Source of the DNA: Aurantimonas sp. 22II-16-19i
GTDB taxonomy: Bacteria; Pseudomonadota; Alphaproteobacteria; Rhizobiales; Rhizobiaceae
Assembly (NCBI RefSeq): GCF_002088275.1
Contig: NZ_AQQS01000004.1
Span: forward strand, 1-64,000
Direction of reading: 5' to 3'
DNA length: 64,000 nt
The position numbers were made by a program, and so were the translations under genes. The notes under the pieces were generated by a model. It worked only from the letters and a program-made list of their open reading frames with translations, was not told the origin of the DNA and did not search any database. Positions within the stretch are counted from its first letter, which is position 1, and each line of letters starts with the position of its first letter. Positions 43,657 to 51,937 of this stretch are shown in pieces.

Positions 43657-44598
43657 ATGAGCCATATTTCAGCCCAGGAAGCCGAAGAGGGCGTCGGCAC
43701 CGACATCCCGGACCGCCGTCCGAAGAAAAGCGTCCGGCGGCAGATGCTGCAGGAGTTCTGGTACTACTTCTCCGAAAACAAGGGCGCGGTCCTCGGCCTC
43801 GTGGTCTTCGCCCTGATCGTCGCGACCGCCATCGCCGCGCCGCTGATCGCGCCGCATTCGCCGATCGCCACCAACAGCCAGGCCCAGCTGGTGCCGCCGG
43901 TCTGGGCGGAGGGGGGCAGCTGGACCTACCTCCTCGGCACCGACGCGATCGGCCGCGACATGCTCTCGCGGCTCCTGTTCGGGGCGCAATATTCGCTGTT
44001 CATCGGCGTCGTCGTCGTCTTCGTGGCGGTGACGGTCGGCATCTCGGTCGGTCTCGTCGCCGGCTATTACGGCGGCTGGCTGGATACCGTCATCATGCGG
44101 GTGATGGACGTCATCCTCGCCTTCCCCTCGCTGCTGCTTGCCCTCGTCCTCGTCGCCGTCCTCGGTCCCGGCCTCACCAATGCGATGATCGCCATCGCGC
44201 TGGTTCTGCAGCCGCATTTCGTCCGGCTGACGCGGGCCTCGGTGATGGCCGAGAAGCGACGGGAATACGTGACGGCGGCCAAGGTCGTCGGCGCGGGCCC
44301 GTTCCGGCTGATGGTGGTGACGATCCTGCCGAACTGCCTCGGGCCGCTGATCGTCCAGGCGACCCTGTCCTTCTCCAACGCCATCCTCGATGCCGCGGCG
44401 CTCGGCTTCCTCGGCATGGGCGCCCAGCCGCCGACGCCGGAATGGGGCACGATGCTCGCCGAGGCGCGGGAGTTCATCCTCAGAGCCTGGTGGGTGGTGA
44501 CCTTCCCGGGTCTTGCCATCCTCGTCACGGTGCTCGCCATCAACCTCGTCGGCGACGGCCTGAGGGATGCGCTCGACCCGAAGATGAAGCGGAGCTGA
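43657..44598 (+). CDS. dppC: Dipeptide ABC transporter permease DppC
   Basis: The 313-residue permease has an N-terminal OppC-type helix (NKGAVLGLVVFALIVATAI), then the GTDAIGRDMLSRLLFGA motif, the permease core and EAA loop (VTAAKVVGAGPFRLMVVTIL). It ends with GDGLRDALDPKMKRS, typical of OppC/DppC. Cotranscribed with dppB. An unknown gene follows after 5 nt, interposed before dppD. Confidence 0.93.
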   Translation: MSHISAQEAEEGVGTDIPDRRPKKSVRRQMLQEFWYYFSENKGAVLGLVVFALIVATAIAAPLIAPHSPIATNSQAQLVPPVWAEGGSWTYLLGTDAIGRDMLSRLLFGAQYSLFIGVVVVFVAVTVGISVGLVAGYYGGWLDTVIMRVMDVILAFPSLLLALVLVAVLGPGLTNAMIAIALVLQPHFVRLTRASVMAEKRREYVTAAKVVGAGPFRLMVVTILPNCLGPLIVQATLSFSNAILDAAALGFLGMGAQPPTPEWGTMLAEAREFILRAWWVVTFPGLAILVTVLAINLVGDGLRDALDPKMKRS

Positions 44599-44603
44599 GA
44601 TGG

Positions 44604-45119
44604 ATGGGAAGCTGGATCGGCCCGGCGATCGTCGCAGCGGTCATCGTCGGCATCTTCACCGTCGCGGGTTGGTTCGTGACGGCGAGCCTGGCATTGCGGG
44701 CGGAGCAACGGCGACGCCGGGAGAAGGCGAGGGACTTTCGTATCGCGCTTCGCGCCGAGATCATGAGCGAACTCGCCAATCTGGAAGCCTACGATCGGAT
44801 CTCCCTCGATCAACCGGCAGCCGAGGCGTCCGCAGGCGCTCAGCCAGTACCGTTCATTCCGACCGGCAGCAGGAACCGGATCTTCGAGGCGGTCGTCGGG
44901 GAAATCTACATCCTGCCGGAGCCCGTCATCGAGCCGCTGGTTCGCTATGCGCGGCAGCGAGATATCCTGGAGGGGCTGGGCGAGGATCTGAGGCGGCTGG
45001 CGGCCGGCGAGGCATCGCAGGTGCGGATCCAGAGCCTGTTCGACGACTACTTGAAGCTTCGCAAAGGTTTGAAATCACTGGCGGAGGACGTCGTCGCAAT
45101 CCTGAGCCGGACGGACTAA
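44604..45119 (+). CDS. Unknown membrane-anchored protein between dppC and dppD
   Basis: The 171-residue protein has an N-terminal membrane segment (residues about 5-30, GPAIVAAVIVGIFTVAGWFV). An Arg-rich stop-transfer region and a helical cytoplasmic domain (RIALRAEIMSELANLEAYDR, then VEPLVRYARQRDILEG-like helices) follow. It starts 5 nt after dppC, so it is probably cotranscribed, but it has no family resemblance to transporter parts. The domain arrangement resembles small phage- or accessory-type membrane proteins. GC is slightly lower than in the dpp genes. Confidence 0.6.
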   Translation: MGSWIGPAIVAAVIVGIFTVAGWFVTASLALRAEQRRRREKARDFRIALRAEIMSELANLEAYDRISLDQPAAEASAGAQPVPFIPTGSRNRIFEAVVGEIYILPEPVIEPLVRYARQRDILEGLGEDLRRLAAGEASQVRIQSLFDDYLKLRKGLKSLAEDVVAILSRTD

Positions 45120-45133
45120 CTATAGAGGGCGCT

Positions 45134-45259
45134 TCAGTAGAAGGGGCGCGGGCCCGTAGGGCCGTCGATCGGCTGGGGAGGCGGCAGCGGCCCCTTCTCC
45201 TGCGGGCCAATGATGCGGTCCAGGATCCAATCGAGAAAGCGCACGTAGAGTTTAGCCAT
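45134..45259 (-). CDS. Small 41-residue ORF antiparallel to the dpp operon
   Basis: The predicted peptide MAKLYVRFLDWILDRIIGPQ is amphipathic and is followed by a Pro-rich tail. AGGAAGG lies 6 nt upstream of the ATG, a good ribosome-binding site. It lies on the opposite strand in the 290-nt gap before dppD. A GGAAC followed 17 nt later by GATT lies upstream on the same strand, a partial EcfG-like match. No family known; may be non-coding. Confidence 0.35.
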   Translation of the reverse strand: MAKLYVRFLDWILDRIIGPQEKGPLPPPQPIDGPTGPRPFY

Positions 45260-45410
45260 CTTCGCCTTCCTGCGATGCGAGCAATCGCCGGGCCCGACGG
45301 CCCGCCTACAGACTTGCGTCAAACGAACGGTCTGATCGGTCCAATCATCACACGCCATCTCATGTTCCAACATGACCCATATAGCCTCATTTACCGGCTG
45401 AAGTAAGATC

Positions 45411-46391
45411 ATGCCCCTTCTCTCCCTTCGCAACCTCTCCGTCACCTTCGACACCGCCTCCGGCCCGTTCAAGGCCGTCGACGGCGTCGACATCACCGTC
45501 GAGCCGGGCGAAGTCCTCGGCATCGTCGGGGAATCCGGCTCCGGCAAGTCGGTGGCGATGCTCGGCCTGATGGGGCTTCTGCCTCCGTCCGCCACGGTGA
45601 CCGCCGACGAGATCGCCTTCGAGGGCCGCGACATGCGGCAGATGTCCGGCCGCGAGCGGCGCACGATCATCGGCAACGAGGTCGCGATGATCTTCCAGGA
45701 GCCGATGTCGAGCCTCAATCCGTGCTTCACCGTCGGCTTCCAGATCAAGGAGGCGCTGAAGGCGCACACCGATCTCGACCGCAAGGCGCGGCAGGCGAGG
45801 GCGATCGAGCTGATGAACGCCGTCGGCATTCCCGAGCCCGAGCGACGGCTGTCGGCCTTTCCGCACCAGCTGTCCGGCGGGATGAGCCAGCGGGTGATGA
45901 TCGCCATGGCGACCGCCTGCCGCCCCAAGCTGCTGATCGCCGACGAGCCGACGACGGCCCTCGACGTGACGATCCAGGCGCAGATCCTCGACCTCCTGCT
46001 GGATCTCCAGAAGCAGCGGGGCATGGCGATGATCCTGATCACCCATGACATGGGGGTGATCGCCGAGACGGCCGAGCGGGTCGTGGTGCAATATGCCGGC
46101 CAGCAGGTGGAGCGCCAGCCGGTGGCGACGCTGTTCGACCAGCCGCATCATCCCTATACCTCGGCGCTGCTCGCCGCGATTCCCGAGCGCTCGTCGGGCG
46201 CCCGGCTGCCGACGATCCCCGGCGTCGTGCCGGGGCAGGGGGACCGGCCGGACGGCTGCCTGTTCAACCCGCGCTGCCCGAAGGCGGACGACCGCTGCCG
46301 CACGATCGTGCCGCCACGCCAGCCCGCCGCCCTCGGCGAGGCGCTCTGCCACTATCCTCTCCATCATCTCGCCCAAGTGAGTGCCGCCTGA
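45411..46391 (+). CDS. dppD: Dipeptide ABC transporter ATP-binding protein DppD
   Basis: The 326-residue ABC ATPase has Walker A GESGSGKS, Q-loop IFQEPMSSLNPCF, signature LSGGMSQR and Walker B LLIADEPTTALDV. The C-terminal oligopeptide-transporter Fe-S-like Cys motif is present (NPRCPKADDRCR). dppF starts at its stop (TGATG). It belongs to the same importer as dppB and dppC despite the interruption upstream. Confidence 0.93.
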   Translation: MPLLSLRNLSVTFDTASGPFKAVDGVDITVEPGEVLGIVGESGSGKSVAMLGLMGLLPPSATVTADEIAFEGRDMRQMSGRERRTIIGNEVAMIFQEPMSSLNPCFTVGFQIKEALKAHTDLDRKARQARAIELMNAVGIPEPERRLSAFPHQLSGGMSQRVMIAMATACRPKLLIADEPTTALDVTIQAQILDLLLDLQKQRGMAMILITHDMGVIAETAERVVVQYAGQQVERQPVATLFDQPHHPYTSALLAAIPERSSGARLPTIPGVVPGQGDRPDGCLFNPRCPKADDRCRTIVPPRQPAALGEALCHYPLHHLAQVSAA

Positions 46392-47377
46392 TGAACGCCA
46401 TCGTCACCGCCAAGGACGTGAGCCAGGTCTACGAGGTGCGCCGCGGCATGTTCGCCAAGCCCCTCGGCCTCAAGGCCGTCAAGGATGCGAGCTTTTCCGT
46501 CGAGGAGGGCGAGACGCTGGCGATCGTCGGCGAGAGCGGCTGTGGCAAGTCGACGCTTGCCCGCATGCTGACGATGATCGAGACGCCGTCGGAAGGCTCG
46601 CTCACCATCGACGGCATCACCATCACCGGCGACCATCCCGGCGACGTGAAGAAGCTGCGCTCGACGGTGCAGATCGTCTTCCAGAACCCCTATGGCGCGC
46701 TCAACCCGCGCCAGAAGGTCGGCTCCATCCTCGAGGAGCCGCTGAAGATCAACACGAAGCTCTCCTCCGCCGAGCGCCGGCAGAAGGCCGAGCGGGCGCT
46801 GGCCGAAGTCGGGCTGCGGCCCGAGCATTACGGCCGCTATCCGCACATGTTCTCCGGCGGCCAGCGCCAGCGCATCGCGATCGCCCGGGCGATCATCCTC
46901 GAGCCGAAGATCCTCGTCCTCGACGAGCCGGTGTCGGCGCTCGACGTGTCGATCCAGGCGCAGATCCTCAACCTCCTCGCCGACCTGCAGGAGCGGCTCG
47001 GCCTCACCTACATCTTCATCAGCCACGATCTCTCGGTGGTCAAACACGTCGCCGACCGGGTGATGGTGATGTATCTCGGCCGGCCGGTGGAGATCGCGCC
47101 GGTGGAGGCGCTCTACGCCAATCCCTTGCATCCCTACACCAGAGCCCTCCTGTCGGCGACGCCGGCGACCGATCCGAAATCGAAGGGCCAGCGCATCCGG
47201 CTGACGGGCGAACTGCCCTCGCCGATCAGCCCGCCGCCCGGCTGCTCGTTCAACCCGCGCTGCCCCTATGCGAACGAGCGCTGCCGCAATGAGCGGCCGG
47301 AACTGACGCCGCACGGGCCGACGCGGGTGGCGTGCTTTGCGGTGGAGGAGGGGCGGATCGAGATGGCGGCGGCCTGA
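46391..47377 (+). CDS. dppF: Dipeptide ABC transporter ATP-binding protein DppF
   Basis: The 328-residue ABC ATPase has Walker A GESGCGKST, the Q-loop (VFQNPYGALNPRQ), signature SGGQRQRIAIARA, Walker B LVLDEPVSALDV and H-loop ISHDLSVV. The C-terminal Cys-rich NPRCPYANERCRNERPEL is typical of DppF/OppF. Its ATG overlaps the dppD stop (TGATG). It completes the importer. Confidence 0.93.
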   Translation: MNAIVTAKDVSQVYEVRRGMFAKPLGLKAVKDASFSVEEGETLAIVGESGCGKSTLARMLTMIETPSEGSLTIDGITITGDHPGDVKKLRSTVQIVFQNPYGALNPRQKVGSILEEPLKINTKLSSAERRQKAERALAEVGLRPEHYGRYPHMFSGGQRQRIAIARAIILEPKILVLDEPVSALDVSIQAQILNLLADLQERLGLTYIFISHDLSVVKHVADRVMVMYLGRPVEIAPVEALYANPLHPYTRALLSATPATDPKSKGQRIRLTGELPSPISPPPGCSFNPRCPYANERCRNERPELTPHGPTRVACFAVEEGRIEMAAA

Positions 47378-47590
47378 TCAGCACCAGTGTCTTGCGTGGA
47401 TCGCTCCGAAGACGCGCCGGGGCGCGGCTGATGCTCATGCAACGGTTGAAGCTGGACCTCGCTTCTTCGCCACGCACCGAGTTTCTTCGGAACGAAATCG
47501 CGCTGACGTTCTTGGGTCTACTAAGCAGTGCGCTGTCCGGCACGATCGGAGCGGCGCGCTATTCAGTGATCGATAGAAGGACGCGCCATC

Positions 47591-48148
47591 ATGAAGCATC
47601 TTTACCTAGCCGCCTCTGCTGCCATGGTTCTCACGCTCGCAGCCTGCGGCGACAACAACGAGGCCCAGCTCACCGAGCTGCAGGGGCAGCTGGAAACCGC
47701 GCAGACGGAGAACGAGACATTGCGGGGACAGGTCACTGAACTCGAGGCCGCCCAGCAGCCGGCGTCGGGCCAGCTCGATCCCGCGACGCTGCGCGAACCG
47801 CTGACGACCGCCTTCACCGCCCTCGGCGAGACCGAGCAGCAGCTGAACCAGTTTTCCGCAGCCCTGACCGCAGAGGGCTACCAAGGCGTCTCGCTCGATC
47901 CGCTGCGCGAAAACATCCGCGAGGCAAGCCAGGCCGTCGCCGGGGCGGCACGGGATGTCGGCGTCGACGTCGACGCCGTGCTGGCCGAGGCGCAGTCGGC
48001 GATCCAGGAGGAAACCTCCGCGACGCAGCCCGCGATGTCCTCGCCGGACGGAGCCTCGGATGCGAGCGGTGCCGGCACCGGCGCGGCGAGCGGGACGGCG
48101 TCCGATGCGGACAGCGACGACACGCAGTCGACGCAGCCGGCCCAGTAA
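47591..48148 (+). CDS. Lipoprotein with short coiled coil, function unknown
   Basis: The 185-residue protein has a lipoprotein signal (lipobox LAAC, Cys about residue 19). A leucine-heptad coiled coil follows (LTELQGQLETAQTENETLRG). A helical middle part and an Ala/Ser/Asp/Thr-rich disordered tail end it. GAAGGACG lies upstream of the ATG. No homologous family recognised; likely an outer-membrane or periplasmic structural protein. Confidence 0.65.
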   Translation: MKHLYLAASAAMVLTLAACGDNNEAQLTELQGQLETAQTENETLRGQVTELEAAQQPASGQLDPATLREPLTTAFTALGETEQQLNQFSAALTAEGYQGVSLDPLRENIREASQAVAGAARDVGVDVDAVLAEAQSAIQEETSATQPAMSSPDGASDASGAGTGAASGTASDADSDDTQSTQPAQ

Positions 48149-48185
48149 CGGTCCAGCCGCGACGCGGCACGAGAGACAGCCTACA

Positions 48186-48219
48186 CCGAGCCGGGGACGG
48201 ATGACGTCTGCCGGCTCGG
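48186..48219 (+). terminator. Possible hairpin after the lipoprotein gene
   Basis: A 9-bp stem (48186-48194 with 48211-48219) with a 16-nt loop lies 38 nt past the stop. No T run follows, so it may only be an mRNA 3' structure. Confidence 0.35.
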
Positions 48220-48347
48220 CGCTTATATGAAGGGGGCCCTCGAGGGCTGCCCCTCGCCGCTCGGTCCGGGAGTGGAGCGACGAGCAAGGCGGCAGGGAGC
48301 CGGGCTGCCGCAATCAGTGAAATCCCGGTCGATCCGGCGAGAGCCCC

Positions 48348-48653
48348 ATGCACCGACCCATCGAGGATCCCGCAGCCGATGCCGCGCCGGACGAGGCAAC
48401 ATTCGCAGCGCAGCTCGCCGCAATGCGTCCCGGCTATCGCGAAGGGCTCTATGACGGCCGCCGCTACGGCGCGACCCTGAAGGTCTCGGCCGACGGGCGG
48501 CGCCGCTGGCTCTATGCGGAAGAGCTCGGCGGCACGGAGTTCGTCAGCGCCAACGTCTTCATGCTCGATGGCGCGCGGGTGCTGTTGAAGCCCTGCGAGA
48601 TGCCGGAGGAGAAGGTCGTGGCCTTCGTGTTGGGCTTCGTTCCCGCCGACTGA
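48348..48653 (+). CDS. Small hypothetical protein
   Basis: The 101-residue soluble protein includes GYREGLYDGRRYGATLKVSA and a strand-rich C-terminus (ARVLLKPCEMPEEKVVAFVL). It is coherent enough, with a family-like compact globular pattern, to be a real gene, but I do not recognise the family. It is convergent with the next gene, with the stop codons 66 nt apart. Confidence 0.5.
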   Translation: MHRPIEDPAADAAPDEATFAAQLAAMRPGYREGLYDGRRYGATLKVSADGRRRWLYAEELGGTEFVSANVFMLDGARVLLKPCEMPEEKVVAFVLGFVPAD

Positions 48654-48719
48654 GAGCGCGGCGAGAAACCCAGGAGTGCCGACCGGACGATCTGCCGCTC
48701 GGCACCCCAGAAGCTGGTC

Positions 48720-49091
48720 TCAGTTCACATAGACGTAGAGGTAGCTGGGATAGATCTCGACGCAGACAGAGGGGTTGCCGCGGACGATCTGCCGCAAGGT
48801 GCTCTGCTCGGTCTGGCCGTTGTCGAGAAGCGCCGGGATCCTCGCCCGTGCGCCGGACGATCCGAAGGTGCGGTCGCCCTGGTCGGCACGGTCCGCATCC
48901 TGGAACTTGTGGTAGTTGGCGCGGTCCTGGCGCAGGATGGAGGCGGCGTCGGTCAGCTCGAAGCCGTCGGACGCGACCTTGTCGTGGGCGCTGATCTGCG
49001 CGCAATATTCGTCGACGACCCCTTGCGCGGCGGCGGGAGAGGCAAGCGACAGGCCGGCCGCGAGCAACGCGGCACCCAGTATCAGTCTCAT
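48720..49091 (-). CDS. Small secreted protein, function unknown
   Basis: The 123-residue protein has a signal peptide (RLILGAALLAAGLSLASPAAA, residues about 2-22, cleaved after AAA). A mature part of about 100 residues with two cysteines follows (EYCAQISAHD, SVCVEIYPSY). The ATG at 49091 was chosen because it gives a standard signal peptide; an in-frame ATG at 49127 is less likely. No family recognised. Confidence 0.6.
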   Translation of the reverse strand: MRLILGAALLAAGLSLASPAAAQGVVDEYCAQISAHDKVASDGFELTDAASILRQDRANYHKFQDADRADQGDRTFGSSGARARIPALLDNGQTEQSTLRQIVRGNPSVCVEIYPSYLYVYVN

Positions 49092-49379
49092 CGTCACGCT
49101 CTTTCGTTCGCACCCTGAAAAGCTCATCCTCCCCCTCCGGCCCGTCTCCGAAAGGGGCTTATCCGGGCCGGGACCGGAGGCGGAGCGACGAGCGCCGACC
49201 GACCCGGCGCACGCATCGGCGCATCCGGCCAGGGCCGGAAGCGCTGTGAAGGCGCGGATTTCGATCGATCGCGGCAGAGACTAGGGGCAGGCCGGGCGCG
49301 TCGGTATGTCTGGACGTCCAGTTCTTGCGCCCCTGTGTCCGCGATCCTGCCTGAAGGGCGGATGCGGGGACGGCGGATG

Positions 49380-51032
49380 CTACTTGCCGGCGGCCTGCTG
49401 GCCGACGATCTCGCGCGTCGCGTCGAAGACGATGTCCTTGTTGCGGCTCATGATGTAGCGCAGGTCCCAGTCGTCGCGGCACAGATAGACCGGCCAGCCG
49501 TCGCGGTCGCGCACGACGTTCATGGTGTTCTGGCGGATGAATTCCTTCATCGCCGGCTCGTTGTCCGAGCGGATCCAGCGGGCGACGTTGAACTGCACCG
49601 GCTCGAAGGAGACGTCGGCCTTGTATTCGCCGGAGATGCGCGAGGCGAGGACGTCGAGCTGCAGCGGGCCGACGACGCCGACGATCCAGTCCGAGCCGAT
49701 GGTCGGGCGGAAGACCTGGACGAGGCCCTCCTGGGCGAGATCCTCGAGGCCCCGGCGCATCTGCTTCATCTTCATGGAGTCTTCGAGCCGCACCCGGCGC
49801 AGCACCTCCGGCGCGAAGGCCGGCAGGCCGGTGAAGCGGAAGGTCTCGCCCTCGGTCAGCGTGTCGCCGACCTGCAGCGTGCCGTGGTTCGGGATGCCGA
49901 TGACGTCGCCGGCATAGGCCTCCTCGGTCAGCGCCCGCTCCTGGGCGACGAAGTAGATCGGATTGGAGACGGCGATCGGCTTGCCGGAGCGCACGTGATC
50001 GAGCTTCATGCCGCGCTTGAAATGGCCCGAGCAGAAGCGGACGAAGGCGACGCGGTCGCGGTGCTTGGGGTCCATATTGGCCTGGACCTTGAAGACGAAG
50101 CCGGAGACCTTGTCGCTGGACGGGTCGACGGGACCCTTGTCGGAGGGCTGCGGCCGCGGACCGGGCGCGTGTTCGGCGATGAAGTCCATCAGCCGGTCGA
50201 CGGCGAAGTTCTGCAGCGCCGAGCCGAACACCACGGGCGTGAGGTGGCCCTGGCGGTAGGCGGCGGGGTCGAAGTCCGCATAGCCCTCGGAGGCGAGTTC
50301 GGCCGCATCGCGGAAGCCGGCATAGGCGTCGGCGCCGAGGGCCGCCTGCAGCGCCGGGTCGTCGAGGCCGCCGGCATAATGCTCGGTCTTGTCGAGGCCG
50401 GCGAAGAGGAAGTCGTTCTTGACGAGGTCGTAGCAGCCCTTGAACAGGCCGCCCTGGCCGACCGGCCAGATCATCGGCGCGACGGAGAGGGCGAGCTGCT
50501 CCTCGATCTCGTCGAGCAGCTCGAACGGATCGCGCCCCTCGCGGTCGACCTTGTTGACGAAGGTGATGATCGGGATGTCGCGCAGGCGGCAGATCTCGAA
50601 CAGCTTGCGCGTCTGCGCCTCGATGCCCTTGGCGGCGTCGATGACCATGATGGCGCTGTCGACCGCGGTGAGCGTGCGATAGGTGTCCTCGGAGAAGTCG
50701 CTGTGGCCGGGCGTGTCGAGGAGGTTGAAGTTGATGCCTTCCTTCTCGAAGGTCATCACCGAGGAGGTGACCGAGATGCCGCGGTTCTTCTCGATGTCCA
50801 TCCAGTCGGACTTGGCCCGGCGGCCATTGCCCTTGGAGCGCACGGCGCCGGCCATCTCGATGGCGCCGCCGGAGAGCAGCAGCTTCTCCGTCAGCGTCGT
50901 CTTGCCGGCGTCCGGGTGGGAGATGATCGCGAAGGTGCGACGCGTCTCGTAGGGGCGCTGGGCGGCCTTGGCCGCCGGCGTTGCTCCGTTGGCCTGGCTG
51001 CGCGGTGCGACTTCCTCGGCGAGACGATCCAT
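49380..51032 (-). CDS. prfC: Peptide chain release factor 3 (RF3)
   Basis: The 550-residue translational GTPase recycles RF1/RF2 after peptide release. The GTPase domain has G1 SHPDAGKT (38-45), switch region GISVTSSVMTFE, G3 DTPGHSDFSEDT and G4 NKVDREGRDPF. The C-terminal RF3 domains are complete (GVVGPLQLDVLASRI). The ATG at 51032 (MDRLAEEV) was chosen; an upstream in-frame ATG at 51143 adds a non-family tail. Confidence 0.95.
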   Translation of the reverse strand: MDRLAEEVAPRSQANGATPAAKAAQRPYETRRTFAIISHPDAGKTTLTEKLLLSGGAIEMAGAVRSKGNGRRAKSDWMDIEKNRGISVTSSVMTFEKEGINFNLLDTPGHSDFSEDTYRTLTAVDSAIMVIDAAKGIEAQTRKLFEICRLRDIPIITFVNKVDREGRDPFELLDEIEEQLALSVAPMIWPVGQGGLFKGCYDLVKNDFLFAGLDKTEHYAGGLDDPALQAALGADAYAGFRDAAELASEGYADFDPAAYRQGHLTPVVFGSALQNFAVDRLMDFIAEHAPGPRPQPSDKGPVDPSSDKVSGFVFKVQANMDPKHRDRVAFVRFCSGHFKRGMKLDHVRSGKPIAVSNPIYFVAQERALTEEAYAGDVIGIPNHGTLQVGDTLTEGETFRFTGLPAFAPEVLRRVRLEDSMKMKQMRRGLEDLAQEGLVQVFRPTIGSDWIVGVVGPLQLDVLASRISGEYKADVSFEPVQFNVARWIRSDNEPAMKEFIRQNTMNVVRDRDGWPVYLCRDDWDLRYIMSRNKDIVFDATREIVGQQAAGK

Positions 51033-51277
51033 GGGACGACTTTCTGGTGCTTTTCCCAATCGTCGCCGGTGGCGGCGAATGGCCTGCGGCGGTGGCGACG
51101 GTCGGGGCTGGTTTTGCCCGCCGTTTACAGCATCGGGCCGCAAATCGGAATCATTTTCGAGGGAGCGGCAAGGCCGGGCCCTGCTCGAAGGCGGCGACCG
51201 CCCCCGCGCATGGGGTCATCGTCCGGTGTCTGGCGCCTGTCGAAGCACGGAGCCGTGTCAGGCTGCGGCGGGCCGCA

Positions 51278-51937
51278 TCAGGGCCAGGCGACGTAGAAGC
51301 GCCTCGCACCGTAACCGGACGAAAAGACCGGATCGATCACGATCACCTTCGCATAGCCGGCGCGTTCGAACAGCCGCAGCATCGAGGGCTCGGTGTGCCA
51401 GAACGAGGTGGCGTTGCCGATCGAGGCCATCGGATTGTCGCCTTCGGGAAAGTCCACGCCGCAGTAGCCGTCCCGCTCGACCAGCCGGTGCCAGTCCTTC
51501 GGCGCATCCGCCACCATCTCGGCGACGTGGACCTGCGTCTCGACGATCACCGGCGCGCCGTAGCAGCAGCGCTTCAGGAGGCTCTCCTGATCGGCAAGTT
51601 CCAGATGATAGAGGAGGCCGAGGATCGCCACGACGCCATGGCCGCGGGGATCGTAGTCGCGCACATCCGCCTCGACGAAGCGGATGGTCCCGAGGTCCTC
51701 CGGCAGACGCACGGTCCGGCCGTCGACGGCGGTGACGTCGAAGCCGAGCTTCGTTGCCCAGACGCTGAATTTGCAATGCCCGGCGCCGAGATCGACCAAT
51801 GTCCGCGTCTGCGGGGCGGCGACATGCTTGAGGATATGCACGAAAGTCGCGATCCGGCGGACACCGATGTCGTCGCCCGGCACCGGAATCGTCAGCCGCT
51901 CGACGCAAAACGCGCCTTCGCCCAAGGCCGCTCGCAT
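51278..51937 (-). CDS. SAM-dependent methyltransferase coupled to the choline transporter operon
   Basis: The 219-residue protein has a class I methyltransferase motif I (TLVDLGAGHCKFSVWATKLG) and a following acidic turn (TAVDGRTVRLPED). The C-terminal ERAGYAKVIVIDPVF is typical of small-molecule methyltransferases. The ATG starts at the last base of the choV stop (TGATG), so it is translationally coupled and probably acts on a product of choline metabolism or transport. The substrate is unknown. The start at 51937 follows from the overlap. Confidence 0.7.
   Translation of the reverse strand: MRAALGEGAFCVERLTIPVPGDDIGVRRIATFVHILKHVAAPQTRTLVDLGAGHCKFSVWATKLGFDVTAVDGRTVRLPEDLGTIRFVEADVRDYDPRGHGVVAILGLLYHLELADQESLLKRCCYGAPVIVETQVHVAEMVADAPKDWHRLVERDGYCGVDFPEGDNPMASIGNATSFWHTEPSMLRLFERAGYAKVIVIDPVFSSGYGARRFYVAWP

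Noticed and set aside
47490-47515. GGAAC followed by GTT upstream of the lipoprotein gene at 47591
   Set aside because: The spacing is 14 nt, too short for the EcfG consensus.
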